Below, one piece after another: positions 45,767 through 57,540 of a stretch of 64,000 bases of DNA. The DNA comes from Bradysia coprophila. Its lineage: Eukaryota > Arthropoda > Insecta > Diptera > Sciaridae. The first letter of the stretch is position 1, and each line of letters starts with the position of its first letter. The translations under genes were made by a program, and so were the position numbers. The notes under the pieces were generated by a model, which made no database searches, was not told where the DNA came from, and saw nothing but the letters and a program-made list of their open reading frames with translations. The stretch spans positions 1,364,001 to 1,428,000 of the forward strand of contig NC_050738.1 in assembly GCF_014529535.1 (NCBI RefSeq), in the 5' to 3' direction.

Positions 45767-47700
45767 ATAAAAATGTCCTGAAAATCCTTTAAAATCGATA
45801 GAGCAAATGTTTTGACATTCAAAGAGTAGAAAATGCTTAGAAAATTGTCTGACTTTTCAACCCCTAGATTTTATTCTCATAAGTCATAAAAGACGGTGTA
45901 CTATAATTGAAACGGTTTTTGTCGTAAATTATTGTTTAATTCCAATGAATGCAGATTAAAAGTATCCTTTCATGCAGTGCTAGCATTGCCATAGAAAATA
46001 TTTGGAGGCTGTTCGGATCGATATAAGCCTTGTACTTCTTTAGTTAAGACAGAAGTTATGCTTTCTTGATGTGAGTTAAAGCACAGCATAGTGCAAGAGA
46101 GAACGCCCAAAAATTACGCGGAAAAGGACGATCGTTGAAGAAGTCAGCAACCAAGGAAAAACCTGGAATAAGGTCAAAGCGCAGAATCGTGTTCGCTGGC
46201 GACAATTTGTTGTTGCCCCATGCTCCCCGCGAATTAGGACAAGATGATGATGATGATGATGATGAGGATACATGCATCAAAATTTGGAGGTTCTGTGACG
46301 TCTGGAATACTGTTGTCCCTTACAAAAATCATTTAAAAATAAATCACCCAACAGTAGGTACTCAATGATAAATGAGTAAAATGTAATATGCTTTTTGACG
46401 AATTTAACCGATTGCTAAGGCGGTAAGTATGATCAGATTTGAAATAATAGTGTATTACTTCCGAGGTTCCAAGTTGTGTATTTGATAAGTGGGGTGTCAA
46501 ATAACAACTTGGAACCTCGTAAGTCCAATGCTTTACGTGATTAGGCAATGTAAATGAAAATGAAACATGCCGTAACACGTAAAAACCATCACTAAACTCA
46601 TATCCATAACAACACCATTGCATTTCCATTGCAGAGAGTGTAATAGCCATGTTCTTATTTGGTAATGTTAAGGAAACTAACTTAATGCAAAAAGAATGAT
46701 CTGAATTTTATAAAATGCAATCATCAATTGTGCCCACATCAGCATTAAAAGATAAAATTTACTTAACACTACAAGGTGAATACCAGAATATCGCATCAGA
46801 ATTTCATATATATATATCTATGAACGTGTTCTCTTAAAAACAGATCTACAAAAAATTTTTCCGCTTTCTGCGTAGGTGAAACCAGTTAAATTAAAATTAT
46901 CGTCCTAGTATTTATACACATTGTCATATCGTTCAAGGTCAGTTGTGATGATGATGATCTGCTTTAATTTTGTTCCTCATAGCAGTTGGTTTTCTGGTAA
47001 TAATTTCATCAAAAACCACTTACTGCTTTACACAAACTGTGTTAAATAAAACAAGATTCGGTATGTAAACATCGACAATGACAACAGCTCTCTGATATAT
47101 GATGAGGAAAATGTGATATTTTTTTTGGTTTGAATTCAATGTCGCTGAAAAATGAATCAGTAAGTAACTTGCAATCGTTCATAGAATTTTAGAGTATATT
47201 TCGTTGTTCTGAGACCCTCAGGTTGAGGGAATGGATGTGCCCTTACTAAAGATTTTATAGTAATCTGTTTGAAGAGTCTTATACCAAAAGAAGTACTAGA
47301 TTCGCTAATTGTTTATATTCGATTCTATAGCCAAATATTTAGTTTTCTTACAATGACTAATTTTGTATCTTCTCTTATCGATAGAATAGGAAGTAAAATG
47401 TTCGTAGCACCTCTGGTGCAATAAAACTCTTCTATCAATATTTATATGGCAGTTACAGTAATCGATAGATTTTATCGCGTTGTCAGTTTGTTGTTTTGTT
47501 TTGGAACTCATAAAACGCCCACATGTCGAATTTGACTTTTTGACAGCAATAAATATAAACTATAAAAAATTTAACTGAGAAAATAAACGGACAATGCTTT
47601 TTGCATGGTGTGATAGACAGAAACTTTTTAAAAAAAGCTTAGTTATGCATTTTTGATATTTTTACAAATTCTTAGTCAGAAAAGTGTCCTAAACTTTCGT
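45767..47700. other. Gene-poor stretch with MITE remnant and simple repeats
   Basis: A degenerate CAACGCACTGC-group MITE lies at about 45970-46085 and a (GAT)n run at 46243-46266. An inverted half-motif of the TACTTC repeat is at 47285-47303. No gene was recognised. Confidence 0.45.
46462..46519. repeat. Short near-perfect hairpin, 58 bp
   Basis: CGAGGTTCCAAGTTGT (46462-46477) is exactly complementary to 46504-46519, and the stem extends with TATTTGA against TCAAATA. The loop is about 9 bp (AAGTGGGGTG). Confidence 0.8.
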
Positions 47701-47708
47701 CGAAGCTA

Positions 47709-47710
<2 letters not shown>

Positions 47711-47744
<34 letters not shown>
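47711..47744. repeat. (CT)n microsatellite
   Basis: Seventeen uninterrupted CT units. It lies about 75 bp beyond the stop of the minus-strand LINE fragment, where the element's 3' tail would be expected. Confidence 0.95.
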
Positions 47745-47747
<3 letters not shown>

Positions 47748-47816
47748 GCATACAACAGATTGGTAAAGCCACTCCTTTTTTCTCTCATATGCATTTATTT
47801 CTAACATTTATGTAAA

Positions 47817-48560
47817 TCAAGGATTGCTTCGAACGTGCCAATAGATCTCAGCAAAGAAATCTTCTTCTTCAAGATTTTCAATATTTTCTAGGAGATGTTC
47901 CGATGTTTGCTCTGAATTATTACATAATCTGCATAGTGGTGAATACTCCCATTCTTGCAAGGTGTTTATATAACAGATCGTGCCCCGTTTGTTTTCTGAA
48001 GCTATGTAGATTTTTCGACTTATTGATCGGATAGATGATGGGTTTATGTCCGGCCATGTTTTACCGTTTGAATCATTTTGCTGTTCCAATTGTAGTTCTT
48101 TTGTAATCGATGTTTGGATATTTTGTTTAGTTAAACGAAACATCCTTATTCTTGAGAATTTCTTTCTGTAACAGAACCTTCGTACTTTTTTGTTTAGTGG
48201 TAGCGAGTATTTGTCGTATAGTGCTCGTACTCGGTGAACACACGATACTTTAGATTTGAGGCGATTTTCTATACAATTGTAATTCTTCCAAATACTATTC
48301 GGTGTTCTCAGGATACGTTCGTACATTTTTAACGATGCTATTTCTCTAGAATATTAGAGCGGTCTGATGCCGGAAAACATATCCATCGCCATTATCGGTG
48401 TTGATTTCGTTCCGCCTGGGATGATTCTCAGTGCTTGGTTTTGTACGACATCTAGTTTGTTGCAATTAGATTTGCTGGCACATATTAACAACTCTGTGTT
48501 TAAACAGTGACCAAAATGTAAGCTTTCATCCGTTTCCAAACCAAATCATCCCACATGCGA
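47817..48560 (-). pseudogene. Non-LTR retrotransposon fragment, polymerase C-terminal part, with stop
   Basis: On the minus strand one frame runs from about 48550 to 47817, broken by a TAA at 48356-48354. It shows ASKSNCNKLDVVQNQALRII and GTKSTPIMAMDM, a typical stretch following the polymerase core in Jockey/I-type elements. After the stop come YERILRTPNSIW and a C-terminal segment with a cysteine/histidine array (CRLCNNSEQTSEHLL), as in the terminal zinc-knuckle region of such elements. The catalytic domain is absent. Confidence 0.8.
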
Positions 48561-48705
48561 TGCTCTCGTTTATTTACTCAAATTTTTAAGTGGGTGAAGT
48601 GAGTTACAAGGAGAGAAAATTTAAATTCGATATGTAATTCTGCTTTGAGAGTTGTTGTGGTTTGTAAATGATTCCACACAAAATATGATTAGAGGCGAGG
48701 AAACA

Positions 48706-49983
48706 TTTTTTAGCCCCGTACGAAGTACTGGGGGCTTATAAGATTAATATGCCGTTTGTAACACGTCGAATTGGAAGCAGACAGTAAGGGCAAAGCTTTT
48801 GGTTATGTTCATAGATGACGAATCCGCAATAAAAAAAATGTCCGTCCGTCCGTCCGTGACCCCTCTAGCTTGAGCAAATCACAACCTTTTTTCAAAATTC
48901 TTTTTTTCCCCGATTGGTATCGACAAAAGTAAGGTCAAGTTCGAAAATGGGCATGGTAGGGTCGGCCCTTCCAGAGCTAGGGCCCTATAGGTGTTTTTCA
49001 GTCTTTCGACGATATCTACCGAAATACGCACGTAATAGCTGCTTGTGATATATCAAATGAAAGGTATTGACGAGTAGAACAAAGTTGCTGAACATTGTTT
49101 TTGTGTAGGATGCAACGCGAGCTTGTTGGGAGGGCTCAAAGGTCGTTACTCGGCCCTAAGTGTTTTTTCCACATAAATCGAGTAAATCTCATCCGATTTT
49201 GCCAGATTTAGTTTTTTATGGAAGGTAATTGAATACCGAAAAGAACGTGGCGAAAAAAGTTTCAAATTTGGGCCCTTGGACTAAGGCCGCTACTCGGCCC
49301 TAAGTGTTTTTTGCACATAAATCGAGTAAATCTCATCCGATTTTGCTAGATTTAGTTTTTTATGGAAGGTAATTGAATACCGAAAAGAACGTGGCGAAAA
49401 TTTTTTCAAATTTGGGCCCTTGGACTAAGGCCGCTACTCGGCCCTAAGTGTTTTTTGCACATAAATCGAATAAATCTCATCCAATTTTGCTAGTTTTTGT
49501 TTCATTTGAGAGATAATTGAATGCCGAATAGAATGATGGCAAAAAAAGTTTCAAATTTGCGCCCTTGGACTAAGGCCGCTACTCGGCCCTAAGTGCTTTT
49601 TGCACATAAATCGAGTAAATCTCAACCGATTTTGCTAGTTTTTGTTTTATTTGAGAGGTAATTGAATACCCAATGGAAAGTTGGCAAAAAAATTTGGGTT
49701 TATAAAATAATGTCGTAAATTGTTGGTTTTATTTGAGAGGTACTTCGTACGGGCTTTCGTAATTGCGCTATGCGCAATTTTAAAAATGAACACTTTCAGT
49801 AAATTTGACCATGCCCAACTTGACTTGCATTTTGGTAACAGACGCATTAGAGGGTTGTAGACGTATTAGGGTTCCGGGCGTATTACGACTACGGACGTAT
49901 TATGGTTACGGACGAAATAGGATTACGGATCGTACGGGGCTAAGTCGCAGCAAACGCTCCGACTGTTCTGATGCCTTGTTTTT
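48706..49983 (-). mobile_element. Retroposon-like repeat family, copy 3 (diverged, about 1.3 kb)
   Basis: It shares both ends with copies 1 and 2 (TTTTTTAGCCCCGTACGAAG; CAAACGCTCCGACTGTTCTG) and the AATTGCGC/GCGCAATT hairpin. The interior is clearly diverged: tandem units of about 145 bp carry GCCGCTACTCGGCCCTAAGT in place of the form in copies 1 and 2. It represents a different subfamily. Confidence 0.85.
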
Positions 49984-51540
49984 TACAATCCGGTTTTTCT
50001 TATTCAATCCACATACATTACAAATGTTACGACATTACGCATGTATTATAAAGTGAAAATCGCATGTGGTTTGAACAACAATTGGATTGCATTCGTTGTA
50101 AAATGTGACTTATGATTTATTTTCTCGCACTGTAACAAATGAAAATCTAGATTTGTGATTTTAGTATTTCATTCTTGAAAATAAAAATCTAGATCTTCAT
50201 TTATTTAACGAAATTCTTGTATACAAGCCATAACAACTCTCAAATTAGAAAACATGTCGAATTTCTCTCACTGTATCTTATGGAAAGACCGAAGTTATAT
50301 TTACTTCACTATCACTAAAAATTGGCTTTTAGACGAACTTTCGATTAATTTTTAAAATTATAATTTAAAAGCAAGGGTAAAATTTGAAAACTGAATGCAC
50401 AAACAAAATAAATCACCAACAGACCAATAATTCATTTCTGTTTATCTAAATATATATAAATACCGTCGATACAAATCAAAGACAAATATTGAGGAAAATG
50501 AACTTACCAGACTATAAATAAATTCATAAATATTGTGCACATACTGTAGAAATTAATCCCTTAAGATGTTATGCGCGCTCATAGCAGAACATCTCTCTCT
50601 TCTTCTTTTTTTCGCAACAAACTGTGCAAAATGTATTTCATACACTTAATTGGTCAAGTTAAACTTGGAAATCCGCAAAGAGGAGAGCATTGCCACGTCA
50701 TGACCTCTATAACCTTTCATGTATGTCTGCAAAATCCACCCAACCCATATACACAGTCTGTTCTAAATAATCACATTCTATTGTAAAGCGATGCCATGTT
50801 TTCTGTTTGGAGAGTTTTTAATGTGTGCGTTTTTCATAATTTCTACTACAAGTTCTGGGTTCTGGTTTCATGTTCGGTTCGTTCATGATGATAAAAATGT
50901 ACAGCACATATGAAATTGTGCATAATTTATGTCTGTCTGTGCCTAATTCAGTGGGGTATATAATACGACTGGTTGGGGTATTCGATTTCGTGAAGAAAAT
51001 AATGTTTGTTCCCTTTAGCGTGTACACGAAATGAAAGAATTTTTTTTCGAAAATGAACGCAAGTCTAATGTTAATTTCCTTTTGGATATTTAATGTCTCC
51101 GTACCTTCCTGGGTAAATGTAGTTTTCCGTCTAGCTGAGACAGACACATTGGTTAATATTTACGGGGGATTTTTCCGATTTACCAGATGAAAAAAAAAAA
51201 CTTTTAATTCATACAGAATGTATCAGTTGGTTTGTGGGATCGCCCATGAAGAACGTCCACTAAATTTTCAGAATTCTTGAACCCCTTCTCCCCCTCGTCC
51301 ACGTTTTTTCAACACCTATAACATGGCATGCACTTTGTCAAACCTTCTCCTCCCTTCCTGGCGAGCGTCCTACATGGACAATCCTGGTGGAGCCATTTTA
51401 AACTTTTATTGAATTTCAGATCTATTTAATGTGAGTGCAAAGTACGTGATAAAAATAAAATTCTTTAACAGCTTTATGCTGTTAAATGAAAAAATTATTT
51501 CTTTTTAAGCAGCAAGTGATTTGTCATAAATAACGGTTAA
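49984..51540. other. Gene-poor stretch
   Basis: No gene or repeat family was recognised apart from a small AACAGC-TTTAT-GCTGTTAA hairpin near 51468-51485. Confidence 0.45.
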
Positions 51541-51612
51541 ATCTAGTACTTCTTTTGTTTGAAGTATCGAATAATACACCTTTCGTACGCATCTATTACT
51601 TCGTTTGTTATA
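51541..51612 (+). repeat. Paired TACTTC dispersed repeat, copy b
   Basis: The first half ATCTAGTACTTCTTTTGTTT is followed by GAAGTATCG, so TACTTC and GAAGTA form a hairpin. The second half ATCTATTACTTCGTTTGTTA starts 50 bp later. Confidence 0.75.
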
Positions 51613-52915
51613 ACACACATTTTTATATAATGAAGAGAACAGTAGCTATAGATCTTCATTTAGAGCTGATGTAGTTGTCATCATTAACATTTGATGAGAT
51701 GATACATGTAAAAAGGCTGTAAGAACGCCTAGAAGTACAAAAAGATGAATAGCTGGAGATGCCTAATAAAATGGAATTTTATCGTCCTTTATTAAGTGTT
51801 TAAATGGACAATTTAATCTCTATCAAACATCTAAATTTAATCGACTTGAATGATAGAAAGTACAATTGGAGGAACTGTTACAGTATTCTTCTTCAATCGG
51901 TGGGAAAGTACACAAAATGCGTACGTGCAAACGCTCACATATTGTATACATGATTTTACTTCTCAAATATGTAGACATTACGTCTAGTGTGCGAACAGTA
52001 AATGTACCACAAACCAGCTGAAAGAAGTTGAGATTGGTTACCATATTCCATATTCTCGCTAATGTAATCTCCTGGATGTAAAGAAATTTGTAATAATAAT
52101 GTCATATCACATTCTATTCCATTCTCGGAATTGCTTCAAATCGATTGATGTTAAGGAAAGAACTTTCGTCGAAAATATTTCCATCGTAGCAACAGTTCAG
52201 TATTGGTAAATTGTAGAATGCTTGTGCATGATAATTGGGTCATAAATTGACTTGATTGATGCATAATATCTCTACCAAAAATAAAATTCATTGCGTAAGA
52301 TCTACAACACACAGCGTCCCTGATATACAAATGCAAAGAATACGTTTTTTTTCTACATTTTTTTGTCTCTCTTTTTGTTTGGTGATAAGGCCGAATTTCA
52401 AAATAACTGAACTAAAGCTGATAATGTGCATTTTTGAATGCGAATCATTCCGTTTCAAGTGATACCATCGAAGTTATAACAAGGTTATTGCAGCATAGTC
52501 ATATAATGTAATATATGTATGTACGCTAAGAGTGGAGATAAGCAATTTTCTGTGTGTTGCCGAATGTAATACAACGCAGATCGGTTTTTTTTGTCACCAG
52601 TAAAAAGTACACAACTTATATTTTTGATACAATGAAAAATAATAAAAATCTAAAATCGTGTGTTTGTTTAATGTGACTTTGCGATGACGATAAAATGACA
52701 AAATGGCATTGAACTTGATAAGAAATGGTATTAATTGTTAAATATTCAAGGACAAATTTATAAAAAAAATATTTAATTTTGCATGGGAAACGAAAGTTTT
52801 GTTCGCTTTCAAATAGTTTCCGGTTCGAAAATAATGAGGTAGACGATGTTATGATTGCAAATGTAATTCAGTTTTAAGCTTAAAATACAATCGAATTGTA
52901 ACACACTTTACGTTC
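51613..52915. other. Gene-poor stretch
   Basis: Nothing recognisable was found. Confidence 0.4.
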
Positions 52916-52918
52916 TTT

Positions 52919-53277
52919 GTGCCACCAGTCAGTGAACACAATAGGTTAAGGTTACCCACTACAAGGTTAAACTATAATTTTCTACGTCAACATTTTTACA
53001 GTCAAAGACCTACAACCTGCAACTTAGTTAGGAAAAATACTATAACGTGTACCAGGAGAGGAATTACGGTATCAGTTTCCTTTTCTCAATTCTACCTACG
53101 AATCGTAGGCTTTTTGAAAGATGTCCCTACACCAAATCCGGTGTCTACAGAAAAATTATTAAATTTTACTCGACTGATTTAAGTCAAATAAAATGCCATT
53201 GTATAGCACATGACCTCGGGACTCTGGAACAGTTATCAGTTTTTAAATCGGCCCTATATCAGCTTGGAGAATTGTAG
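52919..53277 (+). pseudogene. Decayed non-LTR retrotransposon 3' fragment (tentative)
   Basis: Two overlapping frames together resemble the extreme C-terminus of Jockey-like polymerases: NRLRLPTTRLNYNFLRQHF in the first, then, after a frameshift, LEQLSVFKSALYQL before a stop at 53275-53277. The central WNSLP block is eroded. Chance resemblance cannot be ruled out. Confidence 0.4.
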
Positions 53278-53566
53278 ACTTGTAGAATGATGTCAATTGC
53301 TCGTTCGGGCAACAGGTCGCGAAATTGCTTAAAATCAATCGTCCAAGACAGGTACGTACGTAATTTTCCATGCAAAGTGATGAAAACTCGAAAAAACTCG
53401 AACTTATTTTCATCCACGAATGGTTGCCTTTGCCTTTGTGCTACGCATGTCGTGGCTTTCCTATCATAAAGGTAATAGTTACTGGAGCACGTGAACTTCA
53501 ACCTAAGCTTTCAACTTGAAGTCGATTTGCTTACAGTTCTATCCTACAGAAAGGCATACATGCCAT

Positions 53567-53822
53567 CATAGAGGTAGACTACCTAGAGGAATTATGACCC
53601 GAAATTCATTGAAAAATTGTATCACACACACCACTATCACGAAAACGTCAACGTTGCTTTGCTTTTGACGTTATGAGTCCCCTCAGACCCCGCAAAAAGT
53701 CTGCTTTTTTGTAGGCTTTACTTTTGACAAAGTCCCTTTTAACTGTCTGTACACGGAGCTGTCACACACACATTTAAATATATGAATTTTCATTTTAATT
53801 TGTAAGTTTGTTCTATTGAGAG
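53567..53822 (-). repeat. Inverted second copy of the 2934-3155 repeat
   Basis: It is the reverse complement of 2934-3155, with a 30-bp expansion around CCCCGCAAAAAGTCTGC. Confidence 0.8.
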
Positions 53823-54101
53823 TGCCCTTGCATGCCATTTACACTACCGTGCGTTTTCACAAGCGACTGAATTTTCCAAGACCTGAAAATTGATCCATTC
53901 CGTCCTGGAATTTCGGAGACTACTGTTCGAGCTACATAGAGAACTAAATTCACTAAAGCTCCAAAAGGGTCATAAGTTTCCATGTCAAAAGTTTACATGA
54001 TTGAACATAAAATCTCTTTACCCGAATTGATCATTACTTCGACTAATCTGACATGTACATGTGTATCACTAATATAGCGATTCACTTTGTTATATAACCA
54101 T
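53823..54101. other. Short non-coding stretch
   Basis: Nothing recognised. Confidence 0.4.
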
Positions 54102-54174
54102 TAAATCTTTTACTTCTTTTGTTCGAGGTGTCGCCTAGTGTATCAATACAAAATCTTTTACTTCATTTGTTTAA
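54102..54174 (+). repeat. Paired TACTTC dispersed repeat, copy c
   Basis: The half-units AAATCTTTTACTTCTTTTG (54103) and AAATCTTTTACTTCATTTG (54151) are 48 bp apart. The first is followed by TTCGAGGTGTCGCC. Confidence 0.8.
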
Positions 54175-54244
54175 ACATAAACTTTGCTTGATAAGTGAGC
54201 ACTAACCGGAGATCATAGCGTTAGGTTTCAGACTTTGGTGTCGA

Positions 54245-54372
54245 TAACAAGAGTTATCTTAACGCATGCTAAAAAGCTTTTCTAGCGAATGGACGATTTT
54301 CAGCACGAGCTGGAGGTGAGTTCTGGAATCGACATCGCTAAAAAATCCTTTTAGCATAAGTGAGGAACAACG
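54245..54372. repeat. Foldback of the GAAG-loop family, eroded
   Basis: TTAACGCATGCTAAAAAG pairs with CCTTTTAGCATAAGTGAGGAA around a centre containing CACGAGCTGGAGGTGAG. It is related to 7499-7678. Confidence 0.6.
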
Positions 54373-56230
54373 TTTTTCCTAAATGACCCCGGAAATACGC
54401 GACAAAGTCACGATATTTCGACATTAATCTTATGTGCCGTGTGCCGTGATAAATAGAATTCAACTAATTTCATTCTGACACTGCAAACAAAAACATAAAA
54501 ATAACAAAATCCTAATGCAAACATTCTCGCTATACTCACTTTATTGCAGAACAGCAATTTTCCGAATTTCAGAGACCTTCAAATCGATGAGACCACTAAT
54601 ATAGCTCGTTACTAAAATTGACCCGAGATGTGTTAATCAAATTATTTATTGAATTGGAATTAGCTGACTCAACTGAAGCAACTTGTATATAGGTATGAAA
54701 GAAATGATGTAATTTATCAGAAATTCATCGAGAACATTTTGTTCACGCCATCTAATCAAGGTCAAACATTTATTGAAATAAGGGAGAATATCGACCGAAT
54801 TTATGTTTCGTTTATGTGTATATAAGGAAGTCTTCTCAACATGCTGTTTGGGTACTATACGAGAAAATATCCCCTCTGATACATATATGACTACTCAAAC
54901 AACATCTAATGAAAAAATATTCCAGAGGAGTGTTGGAGTGGGTGTTAATTTCACTGAAGTAAGTACAAAAACGGTCTTCCAGCGTTATGATGATGTTCAG
55001 TTTTCCGCACGAATATATTCGAATATATTTAGGTTTCCTCAGTAATATAAATGACGACGCCACTTTTTTCCCTCTGTTAACAATAAGGGTAGCAATTTCG
55101 ACCATTTCGTCTTATTTCCATCATACATTTAGGGTAAAATTCTTCATCGCGATTTGATTGTATTGGTTTCGAATGGAAATGAAATTTTATTAGTTTCTTG
55201 GGGGCAATTTCGGGTATATATGGCTGTGGCGCGTTGTTTAATCGCAAAACATTTTACTATCCACAATATCAGAACAATCAGATCAGCTGTTTGACTCAGT
55301 GTTTGCATGTTCGGTAAACGCAGAGGCAATGATAAATTTGCTTGATACCTAAAATAATTTCATTCGATGGGCTTATTTATAGCGGTAAGTTGCGCGATGC
55401 GAACAAAGATAACGATATTATCACCTTCGCAAATATGTCTTGTGAAAAGTTTGAACATCTTGTTTCTGTCTATTCGAACTGAATTATCTAATCGGTCATC
55501 CTACACTCTAAAGTGCAAACGCGCTTCACACCTTGTCTCATTGCATTATCATTACATTTCAAAATTTATGATTTCCAAAATTAAAAGTCGTTTTTCTTGA
55601 GCTTCTCTTTGTTGAATAATCTCTTATACGTAAAGGATAAAATGAAATACAAAAAAGAAACTTATCTTGCAATGAGTCAGTATTACTTCCAATACTAAGT
55701 TTGTGGGCAATCATTACGAAAGTACATTTCCATTCCAAATGTCACATTTAACCTTCATTTCACTACAATCTTCATAGCCTAATAACCCTGACAAATTTAT
55801 CGTGTGGCCAAGTTATTTTTTTGGTGTGTACGTTATCTCTTATTCCCTACTTCTTTACGTGTTTATTTATTTACTTTAAAACAGTCCAAATATAAATGTA
55901 TGAAATGAACACATTTTTAAAACGACGTCTCTATAATTAAATACGCGTATACAGGCGACTGATTAGTATTTTCTGTACATATTTGGCATAATAAATGAAA
56001 ATCCACAATATGAAAACAAAAAGATTGTTTAATATTGAAATATTTGCGAAAAAAAAAACTTTTTTTCTGTTTTTTTATCTTTAACACTCAGATAATGTTA
56101 GCGCAGAAGATAGACAGTGGATGGTAATAACGTTCGTATTTAACATTTGTACCTAAACAATAGTCAAGAATTTGTTTAAAGACGCATCAGATCCATTCGC
56201 ACATGCTAAGCATATCTCCCGAATAATTAC
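54373..56230. other. Gene-poor stretch
   Basis: No gene or repeat was recognised. The open frames at 54803-55045 and 55367-55600 have no domain signal. Confidence 0.45.
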
Positions 56231-56231
56231 T

Positions 56232-56264
56232 CAATCTATTACTTCTTTTGACTGAAGTAACGCC
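56232..56264 (+). repeat. TACTTC dispersed repeat, copy d (single half)
   Basis: AATCTATTACTTCTTTTG is followed by ACTGAAGTAACGCC. This is the cleanest hairpin half of the family; the second half is missing. Confidence 0.7.
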
Positions 56265-56444
56265 TTTACATTTTTTTTATATCAAAGTTCGGACTAGTTA
56301 AAACTGACCATTTATAGATAGTTCCTACATTTAAGATTTAAAAATGTATCACATTTAACATGCTCTGTTTGTGTTACTAAGTTGAGGTTCTTGTTAAAGA
56401 GGGTTAATTATCATCTTTTGGAACGTAACTCATTATAGCGTTAA

Positions 56445-56581
56445 GAGAGTGTTCATAAATTACGTCTGTGTTTTGGAGGGATGTCGATGACATCTATGTT
56501 CATATAAACAATTCTTTGCAGACAAGGAGGGAGGGGTCTAAAAACAGAGAAGAAATGCAGATATCATTTATGAACACTCCC
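56445..56581. mobile_element. 137-bp MITE, GAGTGTTCATAAAT termini, TAA flanks
   Basis: GAGAGTGTTCATAAAT at the left pairs with ATTTATGAACACTCCC at the right. TAA flanks both ends (56442-56444 and 56582-56584), fitting PIF/Harbinger-type 3-bp duplication. Confidence 0.8.
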
Positions 56582-56755
56582 TAAGTGTATCACTTAAATG
56601 ATAAACTTTTGTTGCCTTTTTTGTATGCAACACTGCGATTGACCACGGGAAAAAGTAGGAAATTTCGATTTCTCAAGTGATTTATGGCTCTAGGTACGCA
56701 CTGTCACAAACAACACTCTCGAAAAGAAATTTTTAACTTTTCTTCCCTCGATGAA

Positions 56756-57243
56756 CAAATAACTATTTTATTCACTCATTAGGCCCATTGAGCGTTGATG
56801 ATTGGTCGATGTTCATGTTTTCGCTTCGCCCTGGTCGAAAGCATCGCTCTTGTTGAAATTTCGTATTTTTTCTACTCGGTAAAGAAGCATAGTATATTTC
56901 AACATACCCCAATACACACAAGATGTGTGTGCACGCGCGGGCGAAGCCCAAGCGAAAACACACATCGAGTGTGTATTGGGGTATTTTGAAAGATATTTTT
57001 CTGTAATAGTGAGAGTGTGTTGGTGCATTCCTTCCCAACCGTTACTTTCCTTCTCGACCGTTTACTTTCCCTACCAACCGATTCATATCATAGCTCACCA
57101 ATACACTCTCACGTATACAGAAAACTATTTTCCTAACTAGTGTTGACATATTGCGACTTCGTCGCTTATCTCCCACGTCATTCAGGAAAAACGTTGTTCC
57201 TAACTTATGCTTTTTTGGCATGCGTTAGGAAAATAACTATTTA
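56756..57243. repeat. Compound foldback with AAATAACTATTT ends
   Basis: The outer ends are AAATAACTATTT. Three internal palindromes follow in series. At 56899-56995 CATACCCCAATACACAC pairs with GTGTGTATTGGGGTAT, with loop GCGGGCGAAGCCCAAGCG. At 57002-57120 AGTGAGAGTGTGTTGGTG pairs with CACCAATACACTCTCAC. At 57122-57242 ACTATTTTCCTAAC pairs with GTTAGGAAAATAACT around GCGACTTCGTCGC. Confidence 0.85.
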
Positions 57244-57474
57244 GGTCCAAGATGTGTATTGTCAGACTTGAGTTGCAGCCTACATGTTCCGAGACGTCAG
57301 ATAGAAGTGTGCAGCTTTTGTGGAACCATATGTGTAAGATAAAGTTTCTCACATATTAGTAAGATTGAGGCGTGGTTTTCGAATGTGCTGAATTTAAATT
57401 TGTTTAAAATTATTCCTGAGGGCATCATTTAAACGAATACGCGTTAAGCCAAGTGTGTCGCAATACTATTATCG

Positions 57475-57540
57475 ATTCTCTTACTTCTTTTGATCCAAGT
57501 AGCGTCTCATGTTTGATTGAAAATCTATTACACTTAACAA
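57475..57540 (+). repeat. Paired TACTTC dispersed repeat, copy e
   Basis: The half-units TTCTCTTACTTCTTTTGATC and AAAATCTATTACACTTAAC are 45 bp apart, separated by AGTAGCGTCTCATGTTTGA. Confidence 0.65.
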
